Shown piece by piece: positions 7,920 to 15,689 of a stretch of DNA of 51,485 bases. The DNA is taken from positions 1 to 51,485 of the forward strand of contig JAUWQI010000007.1 of NCBI GenBank assembly GCA_030611085.1, written 5' to 3'. Position 1 is the first letter of the stretch. Each line of letters starts with the position of its first letter. This stretch comes from Dehalococcoidia bacterium. GTDB taxonomy: Bacteria; Chloroflexota; Dehalococcoidia; GIF9; AB-539-J10. The position numbers and the translations under genes are program-made. A model generated the notes under the pieces. That model saw nothing but the letters and a program-made list of their open reading frames with translations, was not told where the DNA came from and made no database searches.

Positions 7920-8246
7920 CAAAACAATTTAAATCCACTTAATATACAACCGAACTTGAGCGAGGTATGTTGCGTTTGGGTATTGACACTCCTAGTGTTT
8001 TGCCCAGCTAGCTTTGCTATGATTTTGGGATAGAAGAGTTAGAGATGGTGCATGCTCCAGAATACATCTCTCAGATTCAAAACAAGGATAGATTACTTCG
8101 TGGGTCCTGTCCTGAGGGCCATGTGATTCTTCGCAGAGTTTATCCTGAGTGAGATTCTTCGGTCGCTTCGCTCCCTCAGAATGACAAGAGGCGAAGCGTT
8201 CGCCATAACATTAGTAGATAGCTCTCAGCTAATAACTGCTTGCTTG
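7920..8246. other. intergenic region with repeat and possible gene remnant
   Basis: No full gene is supported. A short plus-strand open frame from 8045 (MVHAPEYISQIQ...) runs into the palindromic repeat at 8123 and stops, so it may be a decayed gene end. An ACACT-CCT-AGTGT inverted repeat lies near 7985-7999. Otherwise I see only the repeat. Confidence 0.4.
8123..8199. repeat. dispersed palindromic repeat (TGTCATTCTGAG type)
   Basis: The copy reads GATTCTTCGCAGAGTTTATC, GAGATTCTTCGGTCGCTTCG and CTCAGAATGACAAGAGGCGA in order. It is the cleanest copy for comparison with the two copies inside mtaB and the one at 2446-2567. Confidence 0.85.
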
Positions 8247-9167
8247 TCATGCAGGTTTCTTAGCAAAGGGCAGGAGCGTGTCCCACTCACCTTTCTCCCA
8301 CACTACCAGAAGCTGGCTGGAGATACAAAGTGAGCTATAGGTGCCAATGATAACGCCGAGGAACAGCACCAAAACAAAGTAGTGAATGGAAGCTCCGCCA
8401 AAAAGGAACAGCGCCAGAATAACAAAAAGGGTAGTTAGAGCAGTATTTAAGGAACGCCCCAGTGTCTCTACGATGCTAGAGTTTACCGTCACCGAGAAAT
8501 CGGGGTTAATGTGTCTAGATACATTTTCCCGAATGCGGTCAAAGATGACTACAGTATTATTGATGCTATAGCCCACGACCGCCAGCAATCCAGTGATAAA
8601 CATGGCATCAACCTCCACTCCCGCAAGCCAACCCAAGATGGAAAAAATGCCTACTATTATAAACACATCGTGGATAAGGGCAATGATGGCACAAATGCCC
8701 CAGCGGAATGGCTTGGGCATACGGCGAAATGCCCAGGCGATGTAAAGCAACATAGCCACAGCAGCTATTACTACAGCGATGCCAGCACTACGTGCTGTTT
8801 CTGCACCCACTGCAGGCGAGGCTGAATAAGGGTTGGTCATCTTAACTTCACAGCCCAATTTTTCTCCCAGTTCTTGTGCTAACTTTTTCCCTTCCTCTGC
8901 TGATACTATTCCCTTGAGATGAACGATGAAATCACCCTCAGCATTTCGAATGCTCGCTTTACCGTATCCCAAGTCAGCTATCTCCTGCCGCAACTGGCTC
9001 TGCTCCACTGGAGAGCTGGGAGAGATGAACTGCAGGGTCATAGAGGTACCACCAACAAAATCAACCCCGGGTCGCAAGCCAAAAACGGCTAAGGAAATTA
9101 TCCCGACAACTATAATTATCCCCGAAGCGAGGAAGAACCAGCTTTTCTTACCAACAAAATCTATCAC
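8247..9167 (-). CDS. secF: protein translocase subunit SecF
   Basis: The 306-residue product matches SecF. It has a first membrane helix near 10-30, the conserved LRPGVDFVGGTSMTLQF at the start of the external domain (about 31-48), and five further helices from residue 128 on, including GLLAVVGYSINNTVVIFDRI in helix 4, a hallmark of SecF and other RND-type proteins. SecF with SecD uses the proton or ion gradient to help SecYEG release exported proteins. The start codon overlaps the secD stop by four bases, showing translational coupling. The length is usual for the family. Confidence 0.97.
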   Translation of the reverse strand: MIDFVGKKSWFFLASGIIIVVGIISLAVFGLRPGVDFVGGTSMTLQFISPSSPVEQSQLRQEIADLGYGKASIRNAEGDFIVHLKGIVSAEEGKKLAQELGEKLGCEVKMTNPYSASPAVGAETARSAGIAVVIAAVAMLLYIAWAFRRMPKPFRWGICAIIALIHDVFIIVGIFSILGWLAGVEVDAMFITGLLAVVGYSINNTVVIFDRIRENVSRHINPDFSVTVNSSIVETLGRSLNTALTTLFVILALFLFGGASIHYFVLVLFLGVIIGTYSSLCISSQLLVVWEKGEWDTLLPFAKKPA

Positions 9168-10522
9168 TTCTTAACTCCATAAGCTGCGAGGTCGGTAACT
9201 ACCCCACTGCCCATAATAAGGCGCAGGAGAGTCCGTGTAATGACAATGGCAGTGAACATGGATAGAGCTACGCCAATAAATAAGGTTATGGCAAATCCAC
9301 TGACCATAAAGGCGCCCAATTTGGTGCCAAACCAAAGAAGGACAGCACAGGCAATAAAGGTGGTGATATTGCTATCTCTGATAGCTGTCCAGGCGCGATT
9401 AAACCCAGCCCCTGCCGCAGCAGCCAAAGTGCGTCCAGCTCGCAACTCCTCTTTAGCCCGCTCGAAGATGAGGATATTGGCATCTACTGCCATGCCTAAA
9501 GATAAGATAAAACCAGCGACGCCAGGCAGATTAAGGGTTATATCAAACAGGTCAAAAATGGCCAAAAGAATGACACCGTAAATCCCGAGACTGAGGCAAG
9601 CTATAAAACCGGGCAGGCGATAGTAAAGAATCATGAATAGCAACAATAAGGCTACTCCAATCTCTATTGCCAGCATACTCTTCTTAATAGAATCGGCTCC
9701 TAAAGTAGGGTCTACGCTTCTTTCGTAAAAAGGAACATTGGGCTTAAATACTCGCGATTCACCTTCGCCCTCCCAAGTACCTAGGGGGACAGGAATCCGA
9801 CCAGCATTGAGCAAATCACACAATTCCTGGGCATCGTCCAAACTTAGCCCCTCAATTTGACCATTCTCTCTTATTATCCCCCGAACCACAGGAGCAATGG
9901 GATGACCATCTTTGCCCAGAAGCGGTTTGTTGCCAAGATAGATAGCTAGCTGCTTGTCTATGAGGCGGCTAGTTATCTGCTCTGAGAGCTCCCGCCCAGT
10001 TTCATCCCAATGGAATACCACTAGCGGGGTGTTAAGCTGGTCCAATCTAACCTCGGTGTTCTCCTCAAAATATCTACTAGTGAGGGTTAGCTCCTCACCG
10101 TTGGCTGTCCCTTTGGCAGGAACCCAGTTTCCCTCTTCGTCCTGCTCTTTGAAAGTGATTAGTGCGACCATCTTCTTCTTAACTTCCGTAACTTCACTTT
10201 CAGTGGCGCCGGGCAACTGGATAGCAATGCTATGCTCCCCGCCTTGCTTCTGCGCCTGAACGATGGGCTGACTGAGACCAAGACGACCGATACGTCTCTC
10301 AATCGCCTTCTTTATTCCCTTCATGACTTCCGATGGGTTTTCATCGGGACCAAGCTCGCTGAGGTCAGCCTGGTAAACCAGGTAACTACCGCCTTTGAGG
10401 TCAAGGCCAAGTTTCAGTCCGTGCTCGCCAAGTAAATTTGTATGCACGGGCAATATTGACCAAAGAGAAAGGCCAAGGAGCGCCAGAATAAAGATTAGTA
10501 AATAAATGCCTCTTCTTCTCAT
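9164..10522 (-). CDS. secD: protein translocase subunit SecD
   Basis: The 452-residue product has the SecD pattern: an N-terminal helix, LGLDLKGGSYLVYQADL (the D1 motif) at about 38-54, the large P1 external domain to about residue 285, and five C-terminal helices with GFILSLGMAVDANILIFER, the D5 motif. It works with SecF in the last, ion-driven stage of Sec export. It is shorter than the E. coli protein because the P1 domain is smaller, as in many Gram-positive and Chloroflexota proteins. It is the first gene of a secD-secF operon. The fragment of the 157-bp repeat at 10548 lies directly upstream. Confidence 0.97.
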   Translation of the reverse strand: MRRRGIYLLIFILALLGLSLWSILPVHTNLLGEHGLKLGLDLKGGSYLVYQADLSELGPDENPSEVMKGIKKAIERRIGRLGLSQPIVQAQKQGGEHSIAIQLPGATESEVTEVKKKMVALITFKEQDEEGNWVPAKGTANGEELTLTSRYFEENTEVRLDQLNTPLVVFHWDETGRELSEQITSRLIDKQLAIYLGNKPLLGKDGHPIAPVVRGIIRENGQIEGLSLDDAQELCDLLNAGRIPVPLGTWEGEGESRVFKPNVPFYERSVDPTLGADSIKKSMLAIEIGVALLLLFMILYYRLPGFIACLSLGIYGVILLAIFDLFDITLNLPGVAGFILSLGMAVDANILIFERAKEELRAGRTLAAAAGAGFNRAWTAIRDSNITTFIACAVLLWFGTKLGAFMVSGFAITLFIGVALSMFTAIVITRTLLRLIMGSGVVTDLAAYGVKK

Positions 10523-10547
10523 ATTCTCATATCGTCTTTATCTTTAT

Positions 10548-10575
10548 AAGCCCAATAAATTGGGCAACTACAATC
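10548..10575. repeat. fragment of the 157-bp repeat (GCCCAATAAATTGGGC)
   Basis: On the minus strand it reads GATTGTAGTTGCCCAATTTA then TTGGGCTT, the palindromic heart of the 157-bp element. It lies in the short gap between cca and secD, just upstream of secD. Confidence 0.7.
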
Positions 10576-10583
10576 TTTCTAGC

Positions 10584-12104
10584 CTATTTCTGTTTTGTGA
10601 GATTGCTTCGCTGCGCTCGCAATGACAATTCCTTCCGTACTAAGGCCAGAGCCTCTTCCCTATTAGTTAACTCGCCGCTAGCTTGGGCTTCATGAACTAC
10701 GGCTAAAAGCTCACCAATCAATGGTCCTGGAGTTAAGCCAACGATATTTATCAAATCATGGCCATCGACAAGCTTCATCGGCAAGATTTTGACTTGCTGC
10801 TTGTCATGCTCGCTCAATATATAGCTTGCCACCCGACACTGCCTTCTCCACTCCTCCATATCTACAAGGGGGCCACGGCTCGCCAGATAATCAGCCAAAG
10901 CTAAAAGCAGAATATCAATGCCAGCGTCACCAGTATCGCGGAAGTAGCGATAGATTGCCCGCTGAGTAGGCAATTCCCCGTTTGCCATCTGGGCGGGGCG
11001 AAGGTGATAATACACTAGGTTTTCCACTAAATTTATTTCCCGGTTGCTAAATCGCAACTTCTCTAGAATGCTCGCAGTCATTGCTGCCCCTTGCTTAGTA
11101 TGCCCTAAGAACCTCGCTCTACCCGTATCATCAAGAGACTTTGTTCTGGGTTTGGCAACATCGTGGAGTAACCCACCTAGCTTAAGCAAAACTTTGCGAT
11201 TACTCCCGTGGGAAATCTCTTGGGACAAATGCTCCTCTATCATATCAGACCATAGAGCAGTACTTAGTATATCTTCATTGCCATATTCCCAGTCGCTTTC
11301 TCTAATTAAGAATTCTACCGTAGCCACCGTTTGCAAGGAATGCTCAAAGACATCCCAGAAGTGTACTGTTGGTTGCTCTACCGCTTTGCTCTCCCCTAGT
11401 TCGGGGATTAGGACTAGAAGCAAGCCGAGCTGGTCTAAATATCTCAGATGATAGTATGCTCGGGGCAAACTGAGCAATCGGAGCAATTCCTCCCTAACTC
11501 TCTCCCCAGGAATTTTACCAGTGGATTGAGAATAGCGACGAATTAAACTTTCTGTCTCTGGCTCTATGGCAAAATCGAGCTCAGCAGCCAACCTCACTGC
11601 CCGCAATAATCTGGCGGCATCAGCTTCAAATATCTGGTCACTCACTGCTCGCACGGTCCTATTTCCCAAATCCTCCTTCCCAGAAAAGGGGTCAATAAGC
11701 AATGTTTGAGATTGCTTCACTTCAGGCTCGTAGCTAACAAATTGGCCAAGCTCCATAGCCATAGCATTTATGGTGAAGTCACGGCGGGCAAGGTCAGATT
11801 CAATGTCTTCACTGAATGAGGAAAAATCAAAATACCATTCCTTCTCCCCCTCCATTATTACCACCCTAGCTATGCCGTTTGCCTCATCAAGCAGCACGAA
11901 TTTGCCTCCAAACTCTCTAGCCACGCCTCTAGCTATGCTTAGGGCGTTTCCATCCACGGCGATATCGACATCATTGGTTTGTCTGCCCAAGAGCCAATCG
12001 CGAATGAAGCCACCAACGATATAGCCAGGATGGCTTCCTTGAGATAGCAATTCGTATAACTTATTTAAGACGGTAATTAAATTACTTATTTCGGGGAAGG
12101 ACAT
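10584..12104 (-). CDS. cca: CCA tRNA nucleotidyltransferase / poly(A) polymerase family with HD domain
   Basis: The 506-residue protein has the class II nucleotidyltransferase head: GYIVGGFIRDWLLG (27-40), NDVDIAV with the two catalytic Asp (44-50), and RRDFTINAMAMELG (110-123). A neck domain (RLLRAVRLAAEL) is followed by an HD phosphohydrolase domain (GLLHDVAKP, then LGHTKQGA). It adds or repairs the tRNA 3' CCA. The last residues, SLRAQRSNLTKQK, are coded by a palindromic repeat, so the C-terminus has been extended or replaced by repeat sequence. No ribosome site precedes the ATG at 12104, and a promoter -10 box ends eight bases before it, so the mRNA may be leaderless. A poly(A) polymerase role cannot be excluded. 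Confidence 0.9.
   Translation of the reverse strand: MSFPEISNLITVLNKLYELLSQGSHPGYIVGGFIRDWLLGRQTNDVDIAVDGNALSIARGVAREFGGKFVLLDEANGIARVVIMEGEKEWYFDFSSFSEDIESDLARRDFTINAMAMELGQFVSYEPEVKQSQTLLIDPFSGKEDLGNRTVRAVSDQIFEADAARLLRAVRLAAELDFAIEPETESLIRRYSQSTGKIPGERVREELLRLLSLPRAYYHLRYLDQLGLLLVLIPELGESKAVEQPTVHFWDVFEHSLQTVATVEFLIRESDWEYGNEDILSTALWSDMIEEHLSQEISHGSNRKVLLKLGGLLHDVAKPRTKSLDDTGRARFLGHTKQGAAMTASILEKLRFSNREINLVENLVYYHLRPAQMANGELPTQRAIYRYFRDTGDAGIDILLLALADYLASRGPLVDMEEWRRQCRVASYILSEHDKQQVKILPMKLVDGHDLINIVGLTPGPLIGELLAVVHEAQASGELTNREEALALVRKELSLRAQRSNLTKQK
10599..10628. repeat. short palindromic repeat overlapping the cca 3' end
   Basis: GAGATTGCTTCGCTGCGCTC followed by GCAATGACAA is a short palindrome of the type common in this lineage. 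Read on the minus strand inside cca it encodes SLRAQRSNL. A diverged copy is at 19188-19216. Confidence 0.75.
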
Positions 12105-12112
12105 TGGCGTGC

Positions 12113-12141
12113 ATTATAGCTTTAGTTAGCGCATATTGCAA
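12113..12141 (-). promoter_or_regulatory. predicted cca promoter placed for a leaderless mRNA
   Basis: On the minus strand TTGCAA (12141-12136) and TATAAT (12118-12113) are separated by 17 bases. The -10 box ends eight bases before the cca ATG, so transcription would begin at or next to the start codon. Confidence 0.6.
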
Positions 12142-12200
12142 AGGTTACACATCCAAAGCTCGCTAAGGTATCGCAGACGCTATATAATTAAAACACATAA

Positions 12201-12476
12201 ATGATAGACAACGAAAGCCTACTACCTGAAGCTGATATTCAGCAAAAAGCTAAAACTTTCCTGCTTATGAAATATCCTGAATCTACAATTACATTTGGCA
12301 GGACACAACTAGCTACCAAAAAAGGCAACCCTGTATTCCAACTAAATGGCACTATCGACATGAAATCACATGGCACTATCGATCGATTCACTTTTCGGTC
12401 TCACCCTAACCGCTATTCCTTCAACATAGAACTAGCTGCCAAACAGGGCACGATGCTCAATTATGTGCTAAGGTAG
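12201..12476 (+). CDS. small hypothetical protein
   Basis: I do not recognise this 91-residue protein. It is soluble, without signal or membrane segments, and its C-terminal half (FQLNGTIDMKSHGTIDRFTF then NRYSFNIEL) looks like an antiparallel beta sheet. A short direct repeat (CATGGCACTATCGA) occurs twice inside it. A TATAAT box lies at 12183-12188 with no good -35, and no ribosome site is seen before the ATG. It is transcribed away from cca and converges with the CoA-binding protein gene. The coding call rests on length and even composition, so confidence is moderate. Confidence 0.5.
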   Translation: MIDNESLLPEADIQQKAKTFLLMKYPESTITFGRTQLATKKGNPVFQLNGTIDMKSHGTIDRFTFRSHPNRYSFNIELAAKQGTMLNYVLR

Positions 12477-12489
12477 GCTTTTGCCCTGC

Positions 12490-14016
12490 TTACCCCAAAC
12501 TCAGGTTGTTGTTTGGTGAAGTTAGCCTAGAACTAAAGTATTTATTGATTGCGACAATAGCATTGGCAGCACGCTCCATGGTGGGGAAAACAGGGATTGA
12601 AGCTCTTAGCAGCCTTTGCTCTATATCCAAGCGTTCTGGCTCAGCAGAACCCGATGGCAAGACAACTATTAAGGGTTTATTTTGCCTCCTTCTCAGGTCT
12701 ATAAAGAAATCGTTTATTCTCTCCACTCTTCCCCAGGACAGAAATGACAGGAGAATACCCATATCTTCCTGAATCAAGAGGAGTTCAACAGCGGGGTCAT
12801 TTACTACTAATTTTATAGCTTGGAATAAAGTTGAGCCGCCGCGGAGTTGTGCTTGGCTTACATCAATAGGGTTGTGCAAAATGCTACCTACTTCGCCCAA
12901 AAGGCTAACCAATTCTTCCTTTGTCTTGCTAGAGAGGGATGGTAGTTCAAGCCCACTCTCTATACAAGCATCGCTAGCTGATACTGAGATGCCACCACCA
13001 CCTCCTCCTAACCCTCCGATAACTGCTATATTATTGCCTTTCCAATGCCCAAGTTGTTGGAAGATGAGCAAAGTATCAGTTAATTCCTCTAAACTGTGTA
13101 CTTCGATAGCACCAGCTTGCTTCAACATCGCCGACCAAACGGCTGTCGAGCTAGTTAAAGAGCCAGTATGAGATATAGCTGCTTGAGCTCCAGCTTCAGT
13201 CCTACCCCCTTTCCAAACGACTAATGGCTTAGCCTTAACCACCTCCTTCATCGTGTCAAAAAGACGATGTCCTCTCCTCGTCCCCTCAAGGTAAGCACCA
13301 ATAACTGTAGTTTTAGGGTCAGCAGCCAAATATTGAAAGAAATCGCTAGCATCTAAATCAATACCGTTACCAAAACTAACTCCCTCGCTATAATTAATAT
13401 GCCGAATTACCCCGATTTCTATCAATCTGTCAGCAATGCCGCCGCTTTGAGAGATAAAGCCTACAGAACCGCCTATGCCAATTTTCCCCAAAGGTGTCAT
13501 ACCGAAAGGTATTCGGCTTTCAGGGCAACAGACACCGAGGCAGTTAGGACCAATGATGCGGATGCCGTTTTGTCTTGCCTTTCTCACCATTTGATCCTCC
13601 AACCCACACCACTCAGGTTTACCCGTCTCGCTGAACCCAGCGGTAAAGAAATGAATAGTTTTAACCTTCTTAGCAGCGCAATCATCAAGAAGTTTCAGGA
13701 CAGATTGTCGAGGAATGGATACAATGACATAATCCACTTCACCCGGAACCAGCCTTAAGTTAGGGAAAATCTTCAAGCCTGAAATAATGCCTCCGCCAGA
13801 GCCAATGGGATAAATATGTCCGGCGAAGCCAGCGGAAATCAGAGCTTTCACCCACTGAGAGCCTGGCTTTGCCTCATTGGCCGATACACCAACAACAGCA
13901 ATAGATTTGGGATAAAAAATAGGTTCAAATTCTTTAAGCCTTTCCTCAAACAATCGTTTTACTCCTTTAGCACCTCGTAACGGTATCTGCTCTAAGCTGC
14001 ATTGATTTAACTTCAC
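12490..14016 (-). CDS. CoA-binding protein, alpha-type subunit of NDP-forming acyl-CoA synthetase
   Basis: The 508-residue product has a CoA-binding Rossmann domain (FYPKSIAVVGVSANEAKPG, residues 34-52, to IIGPNCLG near 150), then two succinyl-CoA-ligase-like flavodoxin domains with GFISQSGG and a glycine run. AAISHTGSL near residue 285 holds the His phosphorylated in ADP-forming acetyl-CoA synthetases. The ATP-grasp beta part is not fused and no ATP-grasp gene is nearby. Activity therefore needs a beta subunit coded elsewhere, or the protein does another CoA-linked job. GGAG lies about ten bases before the ATG. The family is clear; substrate and direction (acyl-CoA synthesis or ATP from acyl-CoA) are unknown. 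Confidence 0.8.
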   Translation of the reverse strand: MKLNQCSLEQIPLRGAKGVKRLFEERLKEFEPIFYPKSIAVVGVSANEAKPGSQWVKALISAGFAGHIYPIGSGGGIISGLKIFPNLRLVPGEVDYVIVSIPRQSVLKLLDDCAAKKVKTIHFFTAGFSETGKPEWCGLEDQMVRKARQNGIRIIGPNCLGVCCPESRIPFGMTPLGKIGIGGSVGFISQSGGIADRLIEIGVIRHINYSEGVSFGNGIDLDASDFFQYLAADPKTTVIGAYLEGTRRGHRLFDTMKEVVKAKPLVVWKGGRTEAGAQAAISHTGSLTSSTAVWSAMLKQAGAIEVHSLEELTDTLLIFQQLGHWKGNNIAVIGGLGGGGGGISVSASDACIESGLELPSLSSKTKEELVSLLGEVGSILHNPIDVSQAQLRGGSTLFQAIKLVVNDPAVELLLIQEDMGILLSFLSWGRVERINDFFIDLRRRQNKPLIVVLPSGSAEPERLDIEQRLLRASIPVFPTMERAANAIVAINKYFSSRLTSPNNNLSLG

Positions 14017-14105
14017 ATTTACCGAGGACTCCTACTTCTCGAACAAGGTTCTGCTACTGCGGCATAATGTAAGCTTAGCCCCATTTCAAGGGAGTAAAAC
14101 AGAGC

Positions 14106-15548
14106 TTAGAAAGTCTCCACCTTGCTTTCCAATTCTCCCCACATTCCTCGGTTGCAAAATCCCATGAGTTTAACCGCTGCTATTTTATTGGTCAGTGGTT
14201 CCTGGCTTTGGGTAAATACCCTGATATAGTTACCAGTTAACCCAGAGTATATACCTCTACCTGGATTTATTTCCTTTTCCCACAAAACAGATATGGTTTG
14301 CCCTATAAATTGTTGCCAGAAGCTACGCCGACAGTCTTTAGCTAGCTGTAACATTCGCTGGGTACGCTCTTTCTTTATTTCATCCCTAACTTGGTGAGGC
14401 ATTTCGGCTGCCTCCGTTCCCGGCCGAAGCGAAAAAGGGAAAACATGGATGTTGGCAAAGTCAGCCTGCTGGCAAAAATGATAGCTTTGCTCAAACTCTT
14501 CACTGCTTTCCCCAGGGAAGCCCACCATAACATCAGTGGTAATAGCCACTTGGGGTATCGCCTCCCTAATTGAACTTATTGCTCTTTGATAATCATCCAA
14601 TGAGTAGCGTCGCCTCATCCTTTGAAGCACAGCACCGCTTCCGCTTTGAAGGGCTAAGTGGAAATGGCGACAAAGCCTTTTGTCTTGCCACAGGGCAAGC
14701 AATTCGGGAGAGACTTCTTGAGGCTGCAGAGAAGAGAGACGGAGCCTCTCAATAGTTGTGTTGCAAAGGATATTTTCTATCAAATCCCTAAGGGCGGCTT
14801 CAGTGGGAAATTCTTCGCAGAGTTTATCCTGAGTGAGATTCTTCGGGCGCTCCTCTCCCTCAGAATGACAACCTTCCTTTGTCACCCTGGAAGTGAAGGA
14901 TCTCAGGGAGTCTTTATAGCAGCCGATTTTAGTCCCGGTGAGAACAACTTCCTTATAACCCATAGCCACCTTTTGCTTAATCTCTCCAATTATTTGGGAA
15001 GCGGGCAAGGAATATTCATGTGGTCTTACCTTGGGCACAATACAGTAAGCGCACGGGCTATGACAGCCATCTTGAATCTTCACCAGGGAGCGAACTCTGG
15101 GGTTAAGAGGGGCGTGAGGCTGCTGCGATACTCCTTCGGGAAGTTTACCCTGAGCGAGATTCTTCGGTTGCTTCTCTTCCTCAGAATGACAGGAAGAGAA
15201 AGACTCAGGCTTTGTAGCTAACAAGCCTTTTACAATCTCGAGTAGATGTTTTTTCTCCTCGTTGTCAAGGACAAGGTCGGCAAGCTGAGCCAACTCGCGA
15301 GGAACTCTCTGAGCATAGCACCCAGTGGCAATGGTGAAAGCCTCAGGATTTCTCCGTCTTGCCAGTCTGAGCCAATGGCGTGACTTACGGTCAGCTACAT
15401 GAGTGACGGTGCAAGTATTAGCGATGTAGATATCGGCTACACTATTAGGAGCTACAAGCTGATATCCCGCTTGGCTAAACTGGCTAGCCAGATATTCTGT
15501 TTCCGCTTGATTGAGCTTACACCCCAGCGTGTAAAAAGCTACCCTCAT
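14106..15548 (-). CDS. mtaB: tRNA N6-threonylcarbamoyladenosine methylthiotransferase MtaB with two in-frame repeat insertions
   Basis: The protein has the MtaB layout. The UPF0004 domain shows YTLGCKLNQAETEYL (6-20), NTCTVTHVADRKSR (44-57) and TGCYAQ (75-80), giving the three Cys for the auxiliary cluster. The radical SAM motif is CHSPCAYC (162-169, CX3CX2C), and a TRAM-like domain closes the protein. It converts t6A37 to ms2t6A37 in tRNAs reading ANN codons. At 480 residues it is about 40-60 longer than usual because two palindromic repeats are translated in frame: residues about 115-142 (CHSEEEKQPKNLAQGK) before the SAM domain and about 225-247 (CHSEGEERPKNLTQDK) inside it. The family motifs are intact, so it may still be active. 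Confidence 0.93.
   Translation of the reverse strand: MRVAFYTLGCKLNQAETEYLASQFSQAGYQLVAPNSVADIYIANTCTVTHVADRKSRHWLRLARRRNPEAFTIATGCYAQRVPRELAQLADLVLDNEEKKHLLEIVKGLLATKPESFSSCHSEEEKQPKNLAQGKLPEGVSQQPHAPLNPRVRSLVKIQDGCHSPCAYCIVPKVRPHEYSLPASQIIGEIKQKVAMGYKEVVLTGTKIGCYKDSLRSFTSRVTKEGCHSEGEERPKNLTQDKLCEEFPTEAALRDLIENILCNTTIERLRLSSLQPQEVSPELLALWQDKRLCRHFHLALQSGSGAVLQRMRRRYSLDDYQRAISSIREAIPQVAITTDVMVGFPGESSEEFEQSYHFCQQADFANIHVFPFSLRPGTEAAEMPHQVRDEIKKERTQRMLQLAKDCRRSFWQQFIGQTISVLWEKEINPGRGIYSGLTGNYIRVFTQSQEPLTNKIAAVKLMGFCNRGMWGELESKVETF
14808..14871. repeat. palindromic repeat inside mtaB (second insertion)
   Basis: This copy (GAAATTCTTCGCAGAGTTTA then CTCAGAATGACA) shares its core with the intergenic copy at 8123. 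Read in the mtaB frame it encodes CHSEGEERPKNLTQDKLCEE with no stop. Confidence 0.85.
15131..15192. repeat. palindromic repeat inside mtaB (first insertion)
   Basis: This copy (CTCCTTCGGGAAGTTTACCC, GAGATTCTTCGGTTGCTTCT, CTCAGAATGACA) is more diverged. In the mtaB frame it encodes CHSEEEKQPKNLAQGKLPEG, in the same frame as the second copy. Confidence 0.85.
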
Positions 15549-15689
15549 ATTAGTCCTGAGTCCGAAGTCCTAAGTCGATAATCATCGAGGTGTCAAAAAA
15601 TAAGGACATCCTCTTCTACTAGTTGGCGCTAGACTATTATTTATTACCACAGATTCAGCATTGGTCTAGCTATAAGCTTGCTGGCGAGC

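Noticed and set aside
7983-8023. TTGACA and TATGAT as a promoter
   Set aside because: The spacing is about 29 bases, and no gene follows on the plus strand.
14658-15221. 187-residue plus-strand ORF antisense to mtaB
   Set aside because: It is a shadow of mtaB that stays open partly because of the two palindromic repeats; it lacks family features.
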